64,000 bases of DNA, taken from NCBI RefSeq assembly GCF_000012365.1, contig NC_007650.1:1302001-1366000 (forward strand), given 5' to 3'. Made by a program: the position numbers and the translations under genes. The notes beneath the pieces are model-generated. The model saw only the letters and a program-made list of their open reading frames with translations. It made no database searches and had not been told where the DNA came from. The DNA is from Burkholderia thailandensis E264 (GTDB lineage Bacteria > Pseudomonadota > Gammaproteobacteria > Burkholderiales > Burkholderiaceae). How positions within the stretch are numbered: the first letter of the stretch is position 1; each line of letters opens with the position of its first letter. Shown here piece after piece: positions 43,975-53,271 of the stretch.

Positions 43975-44667
43975 ATGAAAACGATTGGACTGATCGGCGG
44001 GATGAGCTGGGAATCGTCGGCCGAATACTATCGGCTGATCAACCAGCACATGAAGGCGCGCCTCGGCGGGCATCGCAACGCGCGCAGCGTCATGGCCACG
44101 GTCTGCTTCGACGAGATCGAGACGCTGCAGCACGCCGGCCACTGGGGCGAACTGGGCCGCCGGATGCGGCAGGCCGCGCGGCAGGCCGAGGCGGGCGGCG
44201 CCGATTTCGTCGTTCTCTGCACCAACACGATGCACAAGGTCGCGCCCGCGATCGAGGCCGCGTTGTCCGTGCCGTTCGTGCACATCGTCGATCCGACCGC
44301 GCGGGCGCTGCGCCGCGCGGGCGTTCGCCGCGCCGGGCTGCTCGGCACGCGCTTCACGATGGAGGAGGCGTTCTATCGCGAGCGGATGGCGTCGCTGCAC
44401 GGCATCGACGTCATCGTGCCGGACGAGCGCGATCGGGCCGTCATTCACGACGTGATCTACGACGAGCTGTGCCACGGCGTCGTGCGCGACGCGTCGCGCG
44501 ACGCTTATCGGCGCATCATCGAGTCGCTCGAAGCGGCCGGCGCGCAAGGCGTGATTCTCGGCTGCACGGAGATCGCGCTGCTGATCGGGCCCGAGGATTC
44601 GGCGTTGCCGGTGTTCGACACGACCGAATTGCATGCGCTCGCGGCGGTCGAACTGGCGGCCGGCTGA
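43975..44667 (+). CDS. Aspartate/glutamate racemase-family protein
   Basis: A 230-residue cofactor-independent racemase relative (YgeA-like). It starts MKTIGLIGGMSWESSAEYYR, the family hallmark, and has both catalytic cysteines, in VVLCTNTMHK and ILGCTEIALL. Length matches the family. It may interconvert D- and L-aspartate or glutamate, or act on another amino acid. It lies downstream of one LysR gene and upstream of another, all on the plus strand, with about 130-150-base gaps. Confidence 0.9.
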   Translation: MKTIGLIGGMSWESSAEYYRLINQHMKARLGGHRNARSVMATVCFDEIETLQHAGHWGELGRRMRQAARQAEAGGADFVVLCTNTMHKVAPAIEAALSVPFVHIVDPTARALRRAGVRRAGLLGTRFTMEEAFYRERMASLHGIDVIVPDERDRAVIHDVIYDELCHGVVRDASRDAYRRIIESLEAAGAQGVILGCTEIALLIGPEDSALPVFDTTELHALAAVELAAG

Positions 44668-44797
44668 GCCGCGCGAGCGCGGCCGGTCGCGCCGGCGCGC
44701 GAGGGCGACGAGCGCCGCTCGACTGCCGCACGCGTGTGCAGTACCCTTGCAGCCCGTTGCGCGCCCTCCCGCGCGCCGATCGCGCCGCCGCCACCCG

Positions 44798-45697
44798 ATG
44801 ATCCGATTCGACGACCTCGCCGTATTCGTGCTCGCCGCCGACAACGGCAGCCTGTCCGCCGCCTCACGGCTTCTCAACGTCGCGCCTGCCGTCGCCAGCG
44901 CCGCGGTCAAGCGGCTCGAGAGCGAGCTCGACGTGCGTCTGCTCGCGCGCTCGACGCGCAGCCTGCGCCTCACGCCGGACGGCGAGCGCTACCTCGCGCA
45001 TGCGCGCAATGCGCTCGCCGAGCTGCGCGCCGGCAAGGACGCGCTCGCGCGAGGCCGCGACGAGGTCGGCGGCGACCTGACGCTGTCGATACCGTCCGAC
45101 TTCGGCCGCAACGTGCTGTCCGGCTGGCTCGACGAGTTTCTCGCGCTGTACCCGGCCGTCTCGCTGCACGTGCGGATCGGCGACCGGATCGTCAACCTGT
45201 TCCGGCAGCCGGTCGACGCGGTGCTGCGCTACGGCGTGCCCGACGATTCGTCGCTGATCGCCGCGCCGCTCGCGCCCGACAACCGGCGCGTGCTGTGCGC
45301 GTCGCCCGCTTACTTCGCGCGGCACGGCAAGCCGAGCACGCCGGACGATCTGAGCCGCCACCATTGCCTGCGCTTCGCGCTGAGCGAGCGCACGCACGAC
45401 CAGTGGACCTTCCATTCGGGCGATGTCGCGCGCACGGTGAAGGTCACGGGCAACCGGGTTGCCGACGACGGCGAGCTCGTGCGCCGCTGGGCGCTCGGCG
45501 GATACGGAATCGCATACAAGTCGCGGCTCGACGTGCTCGACGATCTGCGCGCGGGGCGTCTCGAGTCCGCGCTCGACGCGTGGACGACCGAGGCGACGCC
45601 GCTCAACCTCGTCTACACGCATCGGCTCGCGCTGTCGCCGACGCTCGACGCGCTGCGCGATTTCCTGCGGGCGCGGATCGCCGCTTATCTCGCGTAG
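44798..45697 (+). CDS. LysR-family regulator
   Basis: A 299-residue regulator with HTH FVLAADNGSLSAASRLLNVAP/AVASAAVKRLESELDVRLLAR and an effector domain (LTLSIPSDFGRNVLSGWLDEF, VDAVLRYGVPDDSSLIAAPL, RWALGGYGIAYKSRLDVLDD). It belongs to the same broad subgroup as the regulator at 42921. ATG 44798 is chosen because the longer frame is Arg-rich. No divergent partner gene is present, so its target is unclear; the racemase gene just upstream is a candidate. Confidence 0.88.
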   Translation: MIRFDDLAVFVLAADNGSLSAASRLLNVAPAVASAAVKRLESELDVRLLARSTRSLRLTPDGERYLAHARNALAELRAGKDALARGRDEVGGDLTLSIPSDFGRNVLSGWLDEFLALYPAVSLHVRIGDRIVNLFRQPVDAVLRYGVPDDSSLIAAPLAPDNRRVLCASPAYFARHGKPSTPDDLSRHHCLRFALSERTHDQWTFHSGDVARTVKVTGNRVADDGELVRRWALGGYGIAYKSRLDVLDDLRAGRLESALDAWTTEATPLNLVYTHRLALSPTLDALRDFLRARIAAYLA

Positions 45698-45830
45698 CGC
45701 GGTGCGGCGCGGGTTGCGCCGACACGCGTCGATCGCCGGCGGTCGAGGCCGATTGACGTCGGTCCGCAGCGAACGGCGCCAAGCCACGCAAGCCACATCG
45801 TCGTTCGGCGCATCGGGGCCGAGAAACAAC

Positions 45831-45858
45831 CGGCAACCGGCAATCGGCAATCGGCAAG
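45831..45858. repeat. CGGCAAN heptanucleotide repeat, four units
   Basis: Four tandem units of CGGCAAC/T/T/G lie in the short gap downstream of two convergent genes. A small variable-number repeat; no coding effect is expected. Confidence 0.7.
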
Positions 45859-45883
45859 CACACCCGGCGCGGCCGGGCACCGC

Positions 45884-46690
45884 TCAATTGCCGGCCACGC
45901 CCTGCGCCGCCGCGAGCTCGCATAAATACCGCTCGCCGGCTTCGAGCGGGCTCAGCCCTTCGCGGGCGATCAGATGATCGAGCCGGGTGATGCCGGCGTT
46001 GCCGGGCCGCAGCCGCCGCAGCGCATCGACGGCTTCGGCGGGCAGCCGCTCGCGCGTCGACTTGCGCAGCACGAGCGTCGCCGCGTCGGTGCCGCGCAGC
46101 AGCCCGCGCGGCTCGCGCAGCTCGCGGATCGTGTGACGCCAGTGCAGATATTGCGGCTGCCACAGCGGCACGACGATCCACGCGCGCCGCGCGATCGCGC
46201 GCTCGAACGCGTCCACGCATGCTTCGAGCGTGCCGTTCGCGAAGCGATAGCCGTGCGCGTCGAGCGCGTACGCGGCGAAGATCTCGCGCGAGAAGCGCGA
46301 AATGCCCGCGCCCGGGCCAATGCCCTGGATCAGCGGCGTCATGCGCACGACGACGTCGGCGCGCGTCAGGTCCGCGACGCTCGACACCGCATCGGCCGGC
46401 ACATAGTCGGGCACGCCCCACAGCGCGTACGGCGCGTACATCTCGGCGAGCGGATCGAACGCGTCGGCGATCGCGTCGAAGTACGCGCCGTGGCTGCCCG
46501 GCAGCCACGCGGCGCACAGCATGTCGGCCGTGCCGTCGCGCAGCAGCTCGAACGCGGCTTCGTGCGGCCGCCGGATTTCGTCGACGCGCACGCCGTGGCG
46601 CGCGAGCGTCGCGCTCACGATGCCGGCCGCGGCGTGATGGAACGACAGATCGATCGTCGCGAGCGTGACGACCGGATGAGCTCGAGTCAA
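45884..46690 (-). CDS. OpuAC-type (glycine betaine-binding-like) protein without signal peptide
   Basis: A 268-residue protein with the OpuAC/ProX substrate-binding pattern: VTLATIDLSFHHAAAGIVSA, ADMLCAAWLPGSHGAYF, AYALWGVPDYVPADAVSSVA and VVPLWQPQYLHWRH. The Trp/Tyr residues fit a quaternary-amine aromatic cage. It starts MTRAHPVVTLAT, directly in the first beta strand, with no signal peptide or lipobox. No permease or ATPase gene is adjacent. It may be a cytosolic binding protein or sensor, or a stand-alone relic. It lies 63 bases downstream of the oxidoreductase gene on the same strand, so the two may be co-transcribed. Confidence 0.82.
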   Translation of the reverse strand: MTRAHPVVTLATIDLSFHHAAAGIVSATLARHGVRVDEIRRPHEAAFELLRDGTADMLCAAWLPGSHGAYFDAIADAFDPLAEMYAPYALWGVPDYVPADAVSSVADLTRADVVVRMTPLIQGIGPGAGISRFSREIFAAYALDAHGYRFANGTLEACVDAFERAIARRAWIVVPLWQPQYLHWRHTIRELREPRGLLRGTDAATLVLRKSTRERLPAEAVDALRRLRPGNAGITRLDHLIAREGLSPLEAGERYLCELAAAQGVAGN

Positions 46691-46753
46691 GGCGACCTCC
46701 GGAACAAGGCGAAGCGGCGGCGCGGCGGGCGGGCCGCGCCGCGGATCAATCGA

Positions 46754-47767
46754 TCAGAAGCCTTCGAGCACGATCTTGCCGCGTGCGCGGTTGCTTTCGA
46801 TGAACGCATGCGCGCGCTTCAGGTTCGCCGCGTTGATCGCGCCGAAGTGCTCGCCGAGCGTCGTGCGCAGCGTGCCGGCGTCGACGAGCGCCGCGACGCG
46901 ATCGAGCAGCGCGTGCTGCTCGATCTGGTCGTGTGTGCCGAACATCGAGCGCGTGAACATGAACTCCCAGTGCAGCGACGCGCTCTTCGCCTTCAGCTTG
47001 CGGACATCGAGCCGTTCGGGATCGTCGATCAGCGCGAGCTTGCCTTGCGGTTCGAGCGCGTCGACGATCTGATCGAAGTGGCGATCGGTCTGGTTCAGGC
47101 TCGCGACGTAGTCGACCCCGCCGACGCCGATTCGCGCGAGCTCGGCGGCGAGCGGCTTCGCGTGGTCGATCACGTGATGCGCGCCGAGCTCGCGGACCCA
47201 CGCGGCGGTTTCGTCGCGCGACGCGGTGCCGATCACGGTGACGCCCGTCAGCCGGCGCGCGAGCTGCACGAGGATCGAGCCGACGCCGCCCGCCGCGCCG
47301 ACGACGAGCAGCCGCTTGCCGGCGGCGGCCGCGCCCTCGGGAATCCGCAGGCGGTCGAACAGCAGCTCCCACGCGGTGATCGCGGTGAGCGGCAGCGCGG
47401 CCGCGTGCGCGAAATCGAGCGACGCCGGCATCCTGCCGACGATTCGCTCGTCGACGACGTGCAGCTCGCTGTTCGTGCCCGCACGCGTGAGCGCGCCCGC
47501 GTACCAGACGCGCTCGCCCGGCTTGAACAGCGACACCGCGCTGCCGACGGCCCGCACGACGCCCGCCGCGTCCCAGCCGAGCACTGTCGGCTGGCCGGCT
47601 TCGGGCGGCCGTCCGGCGCGGACCTTCACATCGACGGGATTGACCGACACCGCGCGCACCTCGACGAGCAGGTCGTGCGGGCCCGGCTGAGGGTCGGGCA
47701 GCTCGATGTCGACGAGCGAATCGGCGGCGTCGATCGGGAGGTTCTGGTAGAAGGCGATGGCTTTCAT
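46754..47767 (-). CDS. Zinc-type alcohol dehydrogenase-like quinone oxidoreductase (MDR)
   Basis: A 337-residue medium-chain reductase. VSVNPVDVKVRAG and the NADPH-binding VVGAAGGVGSILVQLARRL are typical of the zeta-crystallin/quinone oxidoreductase branch, which lacks structural zinc despite the common annotation; no zinc-ligand cysteine pattern is visible. The start MKAIAFYQNLPI at ATG 47767 is the usual one for the group; the longer frame to 47989 is rejected. It probably reduces quinones or enones with NADPH. Confidence 0.9.
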   Translation of the reverse strand: MKAIAFYQNLPIDAADSLVDIELPDPQPGPHDLLVEVRAVSVNPVDVKVRAGRPPEAGQPTVLGWDAAGVVRAVGSAVSLFKPGERVWYAGALTRAGTNSELHVVDERIVGRMPASLDFAHAAALPLTAITAWELLFDRLRIPEGAAAAGKRLLVVGAAGGVGSILVQLARRLTGVTVIGTASRDETAAWVRELGAHHVIDHAKPLAAELARIGVGGVDYVASLNQTDRHFDQIVDALEPQGKLALIDDPERLDVRKLKAKSASLHWEFMFTRSMFGTHDQIEQHALLDRVAALVDAGTLRTTLGEHFGAINAANLKRAHAFIESNRARGKIVLEGF

Positions 47768-48230
47768 GGCGGTTCGAATCGGTAAGGTGAATTGGACGTG
47801 CGGACCAGCGCGTGGAAGCTGCGGCGGATGCGCTTGCCGCGATGCGCCGCGCCGGCGTGCGGGGGCGTTCGCGACGATCGGCGGGATGATCGCCGGCGGC
47901 GTTTCCGGGGCCCGTCTGGTCGGCTCCGGCAGTGATGATGCGGCGCGCGGCGGGCGCATCACAGCCGGCGGGCGCGATTTCAGTTTCAACGCAGCTTTGA
48001 AAATCCCGGCGGGCGCGTAACGCGGCGTTTGCCGGTCCGTTCGCGTTCGTTCCGTCGCCGTTCAGCGAAGATCGCGCGCCTTTATCGCTCGGCGGCGAGA
48101 GAGGCGACGTGCCGCGCCGCCGTGTTCGGCGCGATCGCCGCGCGGCGTTGCGGTGTCGCCGCGCGCGGGTCCGACCGTTGCCGAATGCGTTCGGCCGCGG
48201 CGGGCTCCCGACCCTCGGCGGTCTTGCCGC
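47768..48230. other. Intergenic stretch without a supported gene
   Basis: About 460 bases upstream of the oxidoreductase gene and downstream of a LysR gene. Open frames are Arg-rich with no credible start. I see no clear terminator or operator. Confidence 0.4.
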
Positions 48231-49202
48231 TCAATGCAGCATGCCCAGCCGCTCCGCCATCGGATAGCGCTGCACGTAGCGCTGAAACGCATCGATGAAC
48301 ACGTTCTCGGCCGCATTCATCCGGCGCTCTCGGTTCCACATCAGAAAGATCTCGACGTCGAGCAGCCCTTCCTCGGGCGGCAGCCGCCAGAGCCGCTGGC
48401 GCGCGAGGTCGTCGCGCACGATGTGCTCGGGCAGGCAGCCGATGCCGTAGCCCGCGAACACGAGGCGGCGGATTTCGTCGAGGCTCGGCGACGTCGCGAC
48501 GATGCGCCCGGTGAAGCCGCGCTGATCGCGGAACACGGTGAGCGGCGCGAGCGCGTCGCCGATCTGGTCGCTGGTGAAGGAAACGAAATTCTCGGCGAGC
48601 AGATCCTCGATTTTCAGCGCCTGACGGCCGAATAACCGATGGTGACGTCCGCAAAACATTGCATAGCGTTGTCGCAGGAAACTGCGTAATTCGATTTTAT
48701 CGACCGGCGTTCGACATAATGCGAGTCCGCAAGTCGCCGTTTTTTGCAATAAAGAAGAGAGAATATCCACCGAGCGCATCACTTCGACGTGCAGATCGAC
48801 GCGCGGATACGTGCGGCGGAATTCGGCGAGAAATTCGTCGTAGACGGGCGACTCGACGCGGCTCACGCACAACAGGCGCACCGAGCCGATCAGCTCGCCG
48901 CCGCGGTCGTCGAGCTCGTTGTCGAGCCTCGACATGTGGCCGTAGATGTCGGTCGCGATCCGGTAGACTTCCTCGCCCGCACGCGTCGGCAGGAACTGCG
49001 CGCCGCGCCGCTGGATCAGCGTGCGGCCGAGCGAATCCTCGAGCCGCTTGAGCGCCTGGCTCACCGCCGGCTGCGTGAGGTGCAGGCGCGCGGCCGCGCG
49101 GCTGATGCTGCGCTCCTGCATGATCGCCAGATACGTGCGCAGCAGATTCCAGTCGAGGCGGTCCATCAAGACGCGGGAAACGTGGCTTCGAATATTCGAC
49201 AT
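48231..49202 (-). CDS. LysR-family regulator of the divergent MHS-amidohydrolase-deacetylase operon
   Basis: A 323-residue regulator with HTH YLAIMQERSISRAAARLHLT and QPAVSQALKRLEDSLGRTLI, followed by an effector domain (SVRLLCVSRVESPVYDEF, ATSPSLDEIRRLVFAGYGIG). The C-terminus has an extra segment (VFIDAFQRYVQRYPMAERLG). ATG 49202 has GGAG nine bases upstream; ATG 49166 is an alternative. It diverges from the transporter gene at 49373 across an A/T-rich region with an inverted repeat, so it most likely controls that operon in response to its substrate. Confidence 0.9.
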   Translation of the reverse strand: MSNIRSHVSRVLMDRLDWNLLRTYLAIMQERSISRAAARLHLTQPAVSQALKRLEDSLGRTLIQRRGAQFLPTRAGEEVYRIATDIYGHMSRLDNELDDRGGELIGSVRLLCVSRVESPVYDEFLAEFRRTYPRVDLHVEVMRSVDILSSLLQKTATCGLALCRTPVDKIELRSFLRQRYAMFCGRHHRLFGRQALKIEDLLAENFVSFTSDQIGDALAPLTVFRDQRGFTGRIVATSPSLDEIRRLVFAGYGIGCLPEHIVRDDLARQRLWRLPPEEGLLDVEIFLMWNRERRMNAAENVFIDAFQRYVQRYPMAERLGMLH

Positions 49203-49257
49203 TTATTTTTACTCCAGGGAAACGATTTTGCATCGTAGAACTGGATTAATGAAATTT

Positions 49258-49281
49258 ATTCTAAAGATAATAACTTAGAAT
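49258..49281. promoter_or_regulatory. Candidate LysR operator upstream of the MHS operon
   Basis: ATTCTAA (49258-49264) and TTAGAAT (49275-49281) form a perfect inverted repeat with a 10-base spacer in an A/T-rich divergent promoter region. A GC-rich hairpin, CCGAATC (49322-49328) with GATTCGG (49334-49340), lies further down in the likely leader. The LysR protein at 48231 is the obvious binder. Confidence 0.5.
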
Positions 49282-49372
49282 TTGACCGATTAATCCCGGT
49301 GCGCGATAAAACGCCCATTTGCCGAATCCGGGCGATTCGGCCGGGGCGGACATTTCAGCGAGGAGAAACGCA

Positions 49373-50692
49373 TTGAACCGGGGCATCCCACCGAGCCCGC
49401 CGGCGCGCCAGCCGCGCCGCGCGGCCGGCGCCGCGTTCGTCGGCACGATGATCGAGTGGTACGACTTCTACATCTACGCGAACGCGGCCGCGCTCGTGTT
49501 CGGCGAGCTGTTCTTCCCGTCGCGCGATCCGTTCACGAGCACGATGGCGTCGTTCGCGACGTTCGCGGTCGGCTTCTTCGCGCGCCCGCTCGGCGGGCTT
49601 TTCTTCGGCCATCTCGGCGACCGGATCGGCCGCAAGAAGGCGCTGATGACGACGCTCGCGCTGATGGGCGCGGCGACGGTCTGCGTCGGCCTGCTGCCGA
49701 CCTACGAACGCGTGGGCCTGCTCGCGCCCGTGCTGCTCGTGCTGCTGCGGATCGTGCAGGGCATCGCGGTGGGCGGCGAGTGGGGCGGCGCGGTGCTGAT
49801 GGCGGGCGAGCATGCGCCGCACGGGCGGCGCACGTTCTTCGCGTCGTTCGCGCAACTGGGCAGCCCGGCCGGGCTCATCCTGTCGCTCGTCGCGTTTCGC
49901 GCGGTCGCGTCGATGGAGCGCGACGCGTTCATGGCGTGGGGCTGGCGGCTGCCGTTTCTCGCGAGCATCGCGCTGCTCGCGGTCGGCGTGTTCGTGCGGC
50001 TGAAGGTCGACGAATCGCCCGAGTTCGCGCACGAGAAGGCGATGGCGCGCACGGTCGCGCGGCCGATCGCCGAGGTGCTGCGCACGTCGCGCGCGATGCT
50101 GCTGTTCTGCCTGTGCGCGAACACGATCGGCATCGCGGGGCTGTATTTCACGAACACGTTCATGATCGCGTTCACGACGCAGCACGTCGGCGTGACGAAA
50201 TCGCTGATCCTCGATTGCCTGTTCATCGTCGCGATCATCCAGTTCGTGACGCAGCCGATCGCCGCGTGGCTCGGCGGCAAGCTCGGCGACGCGCGCTTTC
50301 TCAAGCTCGCCGCGCTGTTCGCGATGGCCTCGCCGTATCCGATGTTCGCGCTCGTGCAGACCGGGCGCCTCGCGCCGATGGTGATCGGCATTTCAATCGC
50401 GACCGTGTTTCTCGCCGGCTTCTATTCGGTGATCGCGGGCTTCGTGAGCGGCGCGTTCCCGACGCGCGTGCGCTATTCGGCGATCTCGATTTCGTACCAG
50501 ATGTGCGGCGCGATCGCGGGCGGGCTGACGCCGCTCGCCGGTACGTGGCTCGCGCACCGGTTCGTCGGGCAATGGTGGCCGCTCGCGGTGTTCTACACGT
50601 GCCTCGCGGCGTTGTCGCTCGCGGGCGTGATCGCGCTCGATGCGCGCCGCCATCGGCGGGCCGACGTCGCCGACGCCGTGCTCACGCGCTGA
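49373..50692 (+). CDS. MFS transporter, metabolite:H+ symporter (MHS) family
   Basis: A 439-residue inner-membrane transporter with 12 helices. The MHS signature is clear: AFVGTMIEWYDFYIYANAAAL in helix 1, RPLGGLFFGHLGDRIGRKKAL in the 2-3 loop and GGEWGGAVLMAGEHAP in helix 5. Substrates of the family are organic acids, betaines and related compounds. The only start with a Shine-Dalgarno sequence (GAGGAGAAACG) is TTG 49373, an unusual start codon. It heads a three-gene operon with an amidohydrolase and a deacetylase-like enzyme, so it probably imports their substrate. Confidence 0.92.
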   Translation: MNRGIPPSPPARQPRRAAGAAFVGTMIEWYDFYIYANAAALVFGELFFPSRDPFTSTMASFATFAVGFFARPLGGLFFGHLGDRIGRKKALMTTLALMGAATVCVGLLPTYERVGLLAPVLLVLLRIVQGIAVGGEWGGAVLMAGEHAPHGRRTFFASFAQLGSPAGLILSLVAFRAVASMERDAFMAWGWRLPFLASIALLAVGVFVRLKVDESPEFAHEKAMARTVARPIAEVLRTSRAMLLFCLCANTIGIAGLYFTNTFMIAFTTQHVGVTKSLILDCLFIVAIIQFVTQPIAAWLGGKLGDARFLKLAALFAMASPYPMFALVQTGRLAPMVIGISIATVFLAGFYSVIAGFVSGAFPTRVRYSAISISYQMCGAIAGGLTPLAGTWLAHRFVGQWWPLAVFYTCLAALSLAGVIALDARRHRRADVADAVLTR

Positions 50693-50717
50693 TTCAGGAA
50701 AAAAGACGGAGGCTTCA

Positions 50718-52079
50718 GTGTGGGAAATTGACGGTACGCGGCTTTGGAACAGCTTGACGGAACTCGCGCAAATCGGCGGCACCGCGCGCGGCGGCGTGCG
50801 CCGGCTCGCGCTGACCGACGCCGACCGGCGCGGCCGCGAGCGCTTCGCGCAATGGTGCCGCGACGCGGGGATGACGGTGCGCGTCGATGCGATCGGCAAT
50901 CTGTTCGCACGGCGCGCCGGCGCGGATGATGCGCAGCCGGCCGTGCTCGTCGGCAGCCATCTCGACACGCAGCCGGAGGGCGGGCGCTTCGACGGCGCGT
51001 ACGGCGTGCTCGCCGGGCTCGAGCTCGTGCGCACGCTGAACGATCGCGGGATCGTCACCGACAAGCCGATCGAGATCGTGTCGTGGACCAACGAGGAGGG
51101 CGCGCGCTTCACGCCGGCGATGCTCGGCTCGGCGGTGTTTACCGGCGAGCTGCCGCTCGATGCGGCGCTCGCCGCGCGCGATGCGCACGGCGTCTCGCTT
51201 GCCGAAGCGCTCGAAGCGTGTGGCTATCGCGACGCGCTGCGCACGGCATGGCTGCGCGGCGCGCAGGCGGCGCGCGATCCGGCGCCGGGGCTCGCGCAAT
51301 TGCGCGAGCGCGTCGATGCGTACTTCGAAGCGCACATCGAGCAAGGCCCGGTGCTGGAGCGGCACGGCGCGGCGATCGGCGTCGTCACGGGCGGACAGGC
51401 GATCCGCTGGCTCGATGCGACGGTGACGGGCGCGGCCGCGCATGCGGGCACGACGCCGATGCCGTACCGGAAGGACGCGCTGTTCGCGAGCGCGGAGATC
51501 GCGCTCGCGATCGAGGCGCTCGTCGCGCGCCATGCGCCCGACGCGCTCGCGACGATCGGGCAGATGGCGATCGACCATGCGTCGCGCAACACGATCGCCG
51601 AGCGTGTCACGTTCAGCATCGACCTTCGTCATCCCGACGACGCGCGGCTCGACGCGATCGAATGCGAACTGCGCGACGCGTGCGCGCAGATCGCCGGGCG
51701 CCGCGGCGTCGCGCTCGACTTCGGCGTGCATTGGTCCAGCCCCGCGACGCCGTTCGATCCGGCGTGCGTCGCGCTCGTCGAAGCGGCCGCGCGCCGCTGC
51801 GGCTACGCGCACGAGCGGATCGTGAGCGGCGCCGGGCACGATGCGATTCGTCTCGCTCGCTGCGTGCCGAGCGCGATGGTGTTCATTCCGTGCGCCGGCG
51901 GGCTGTCGCACAACCCGGCCGAGCGAGCGTTGCCCGAGCATGTCGAGGCGGGCGCGAACGTGCTGCTCGGCGCGGTGCTCGCGCGCGCCGGCGTATGCGG
52001 ACACGCCGAGCAATCGGCGCAATCGGAACCACCGGAGCATGCGCACGCGCGCGCGGACATCGCCGCGCAGCCGCATTGA
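50718..52079 (+). CDS. M20-family amidohydrolase (allantoate/N-carbamoyl-amino-acid type)
   Basis: A 453-residue cytosolic metallo-amidase of the M20 hydantoinase/carbamoylase group. Metal and catalytic motifs are VGSHLDTQPEGGRFDGAYG (His and Asp ligands), WTNEEGARFTPAMLGS (Glu-Glu), EAHIEQGPVLE, the dimer-interface AHAGTTPMPYRKDAL and SGAGHDAIRLA. The family removes carbamoyl groups from allantoate, ureido-acids or N-carbamoyl amino acids. The start is GTG 50718 with GGAGG upstream. It follows the transporter gene by 25 bases. Confidence 0.92.
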   Translation: MWEIDGTRLWNSLTELAQIGGTARGGVRRLALTDADRRGRERFAQWCRDAGMTVRVDAIGNLFARRAGADDAQPAVLVGSHLDTQPEGGRFDGAYGVLAGLELVRTLNDRGIVTDKPIEIVSWTNEEGARFTPAMLGSAVFTGELPLDAALAARDAHGVSLAEALEACGYRDALRTAWLRGAQAARDPAPGLAQLRERVDAYFEAHIEQGPVLERHGAAIGVVTGGQAIRWLDATVTGAAAHAGTTPMPYRKDALFASAEIALAIEALVARHAPDALATIGQMAIDHASRNTIAERVTFSIDLRHPDDARLDAIECELRDACAQIAGRRGVALDFGVHWSSPATPFDPACVALVEAAARRCGYAHERIVSGAGHDAIRLARCVPSAMVFIPCAGGLSHNPAERALPEHVEAGANVLLGAVLARAGVCGHAEQSAQSEPPEHAHARADIAAQPH

Positions 52080-52109
52080 CCGGTCGATCCCGAACGGAAC
52101 CGAACTCGC

Positions 52110-53132
52110 ATGCTGACCTATTTTCATCCGGACCAACTGAAGCACAGTCCGCTCACCTATCTGTCGCGGGGCAAGATGCGCGCGCCGCACGAGGTGCCCG
52201 AACGGGCCGTGCGGCTGCTCGACGCCGCGAAATCGCTCGGCTTCGACGTGCGCGCGCCCGAGGACTTCGGCGCGGCGCCGCTCGCGGCCGTGCACGGCGA
52301 GCCGTACCTGCGCTTTCTCGCCGGCGCGCATCGCGAGTGGCGGCGCATCCCGGAGGACTGGGGACCCGAGGTGATGTCGAACATCTACGTGCGCGAGCCG
52401 AATCCGCTGCGCGGCGTGCTCGCGCAGGCGGCGTACTATCTCGCGGACGGCAGCTGCCCGATCGGCGAGCACACGTATCGCGCCGCGTACTGGTCCGCGC
52501 AGTGCGCGCTCGCCGGCGCGGCGGCGCTCGGCCGCGGCGCGCGCGACGCGTATGCGCTTTGTCGCCCGCCGGGCCATCATGCGCGCCGCGACGCGGCAGG
52601 CGGTTTCTGCTATCTGAACAACGCGGCGATCGCCGCGCAGGCGCTGCGCGCGAACCACGCGCGCGTCGCGATCCTCGATACCGACATGCATCACGGCCAG
52701 GGTATCCAGGAACTGTTCTACGATCGCGACGACGTGCTGTACGTGTCGATTCACGGCGATCCGACCAACTTCTATCCGGCCGTCACCGGCTACGAAGCGG
52801 AGCGCGGGGCGGGGCGCGGCGAAGGGTTCAACGTGAACCTGCCGATGCCGCACGGCTCGGCCGAATCGGTGTTTTTCGCGCAGCTCGAGCGCGCGAAGAC
52901 GCATGTCGAGCGTTTCGCGCCCGACGTGCTGGTGTTCGCGCTCGGCTTCGACGTGTATCACGAGGACCCGCAGTCGAAGGTCGCGGTGTCGACGGAGGGC
53001 TTCGGGCGGCTCGGTTCGCTCGTCGGCGGATTGCGCGTGCCGACGCTGATCGTGCAGGAAGGCGGCTATCACCTCGATACGCTCGCGCGCAACGCCGCCG
53101 CGTTGTTTTGCAGTTATCAGGCGGCGCGCTGA
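52110..53132 (+). CDS. Histone deacetylase-family (acetylpolyamine amidohydrolase-like) enzyme
   Basis: A 340-residue zinc amidohydrolase of the HDAC superfamily. The charge-relay histidines are in CRPPGHHARRD, the zinc site starts in LDTDMHHGQGIQELFY (Asp and His ligands), and GFDVYHEDP carries the last Asp ligand. The N-terminus (MLTYFHPDQLKHSPLTYL) resembles bacterial acetylpolyamine amidohydrolases, which deacetylate acetylated polyamines. The spacing after the M20 gene is 30 bases, so the operon would import a compound and strip both carbamoyl and acetyl-type groups. The substrate is inferred only. Confidence 0.9.
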   Translation: MLTYFHPDQLKHSPLTYLSRGKMRAPHEVPERAVRLLDAAKSLGFDVRAPEDFGAAPLAAVHGEPYLRFLAGAHREWRRIPEDWGPEVMSNIYVREPNPLRGVLAQAAYYLADGSCPIGEHTYRAAYWSAQCALAGAAALGRGARDAYALCRPPGHHARRDAAGGFCYLNNAAIAAQALRANHARVAILDTDMHHGQGIQELFYDRDDVLYVSIHGDPTNFYPAVTGYEAERGAGRGEGFNVNLPMPHGSAESVFFAQLERAKTHVERFAPDVLVFALGFDVYHEDPQSKVAVSTEGFGRLGSLVGGLRVPTLIVQEGGYHLDTLARNAAALFCSYQAAR

Positions 53133-53271
53133 TCGCGCCCGCCGGGGCGTCGGGGCGGCGAAGCGGCCGCCGCCGGCGTTCGACCGGTTTCGTTGGTTCG
53201 GCACTAGTGGCTGATTGAGGCTAGTGCGCCGCCCGCCATCTGGAGGTGGCCCTTGGATGCAGGCGGATTTT

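Noticed and set aside
45884..46690. Complete glycine-betaine ABC transporter
   Set aside because: No permease or ATP-binding gene is adjacent and the binding protein lacks a signal peptide.
53202..53226. CACTAG...CTAGTG inverted repeat after the deacetylase gene as a terminator
   Set aside because: Only 6 bp with a 13-base loop and no T-run; the strong hairpin at 53272 is the likely terminator.
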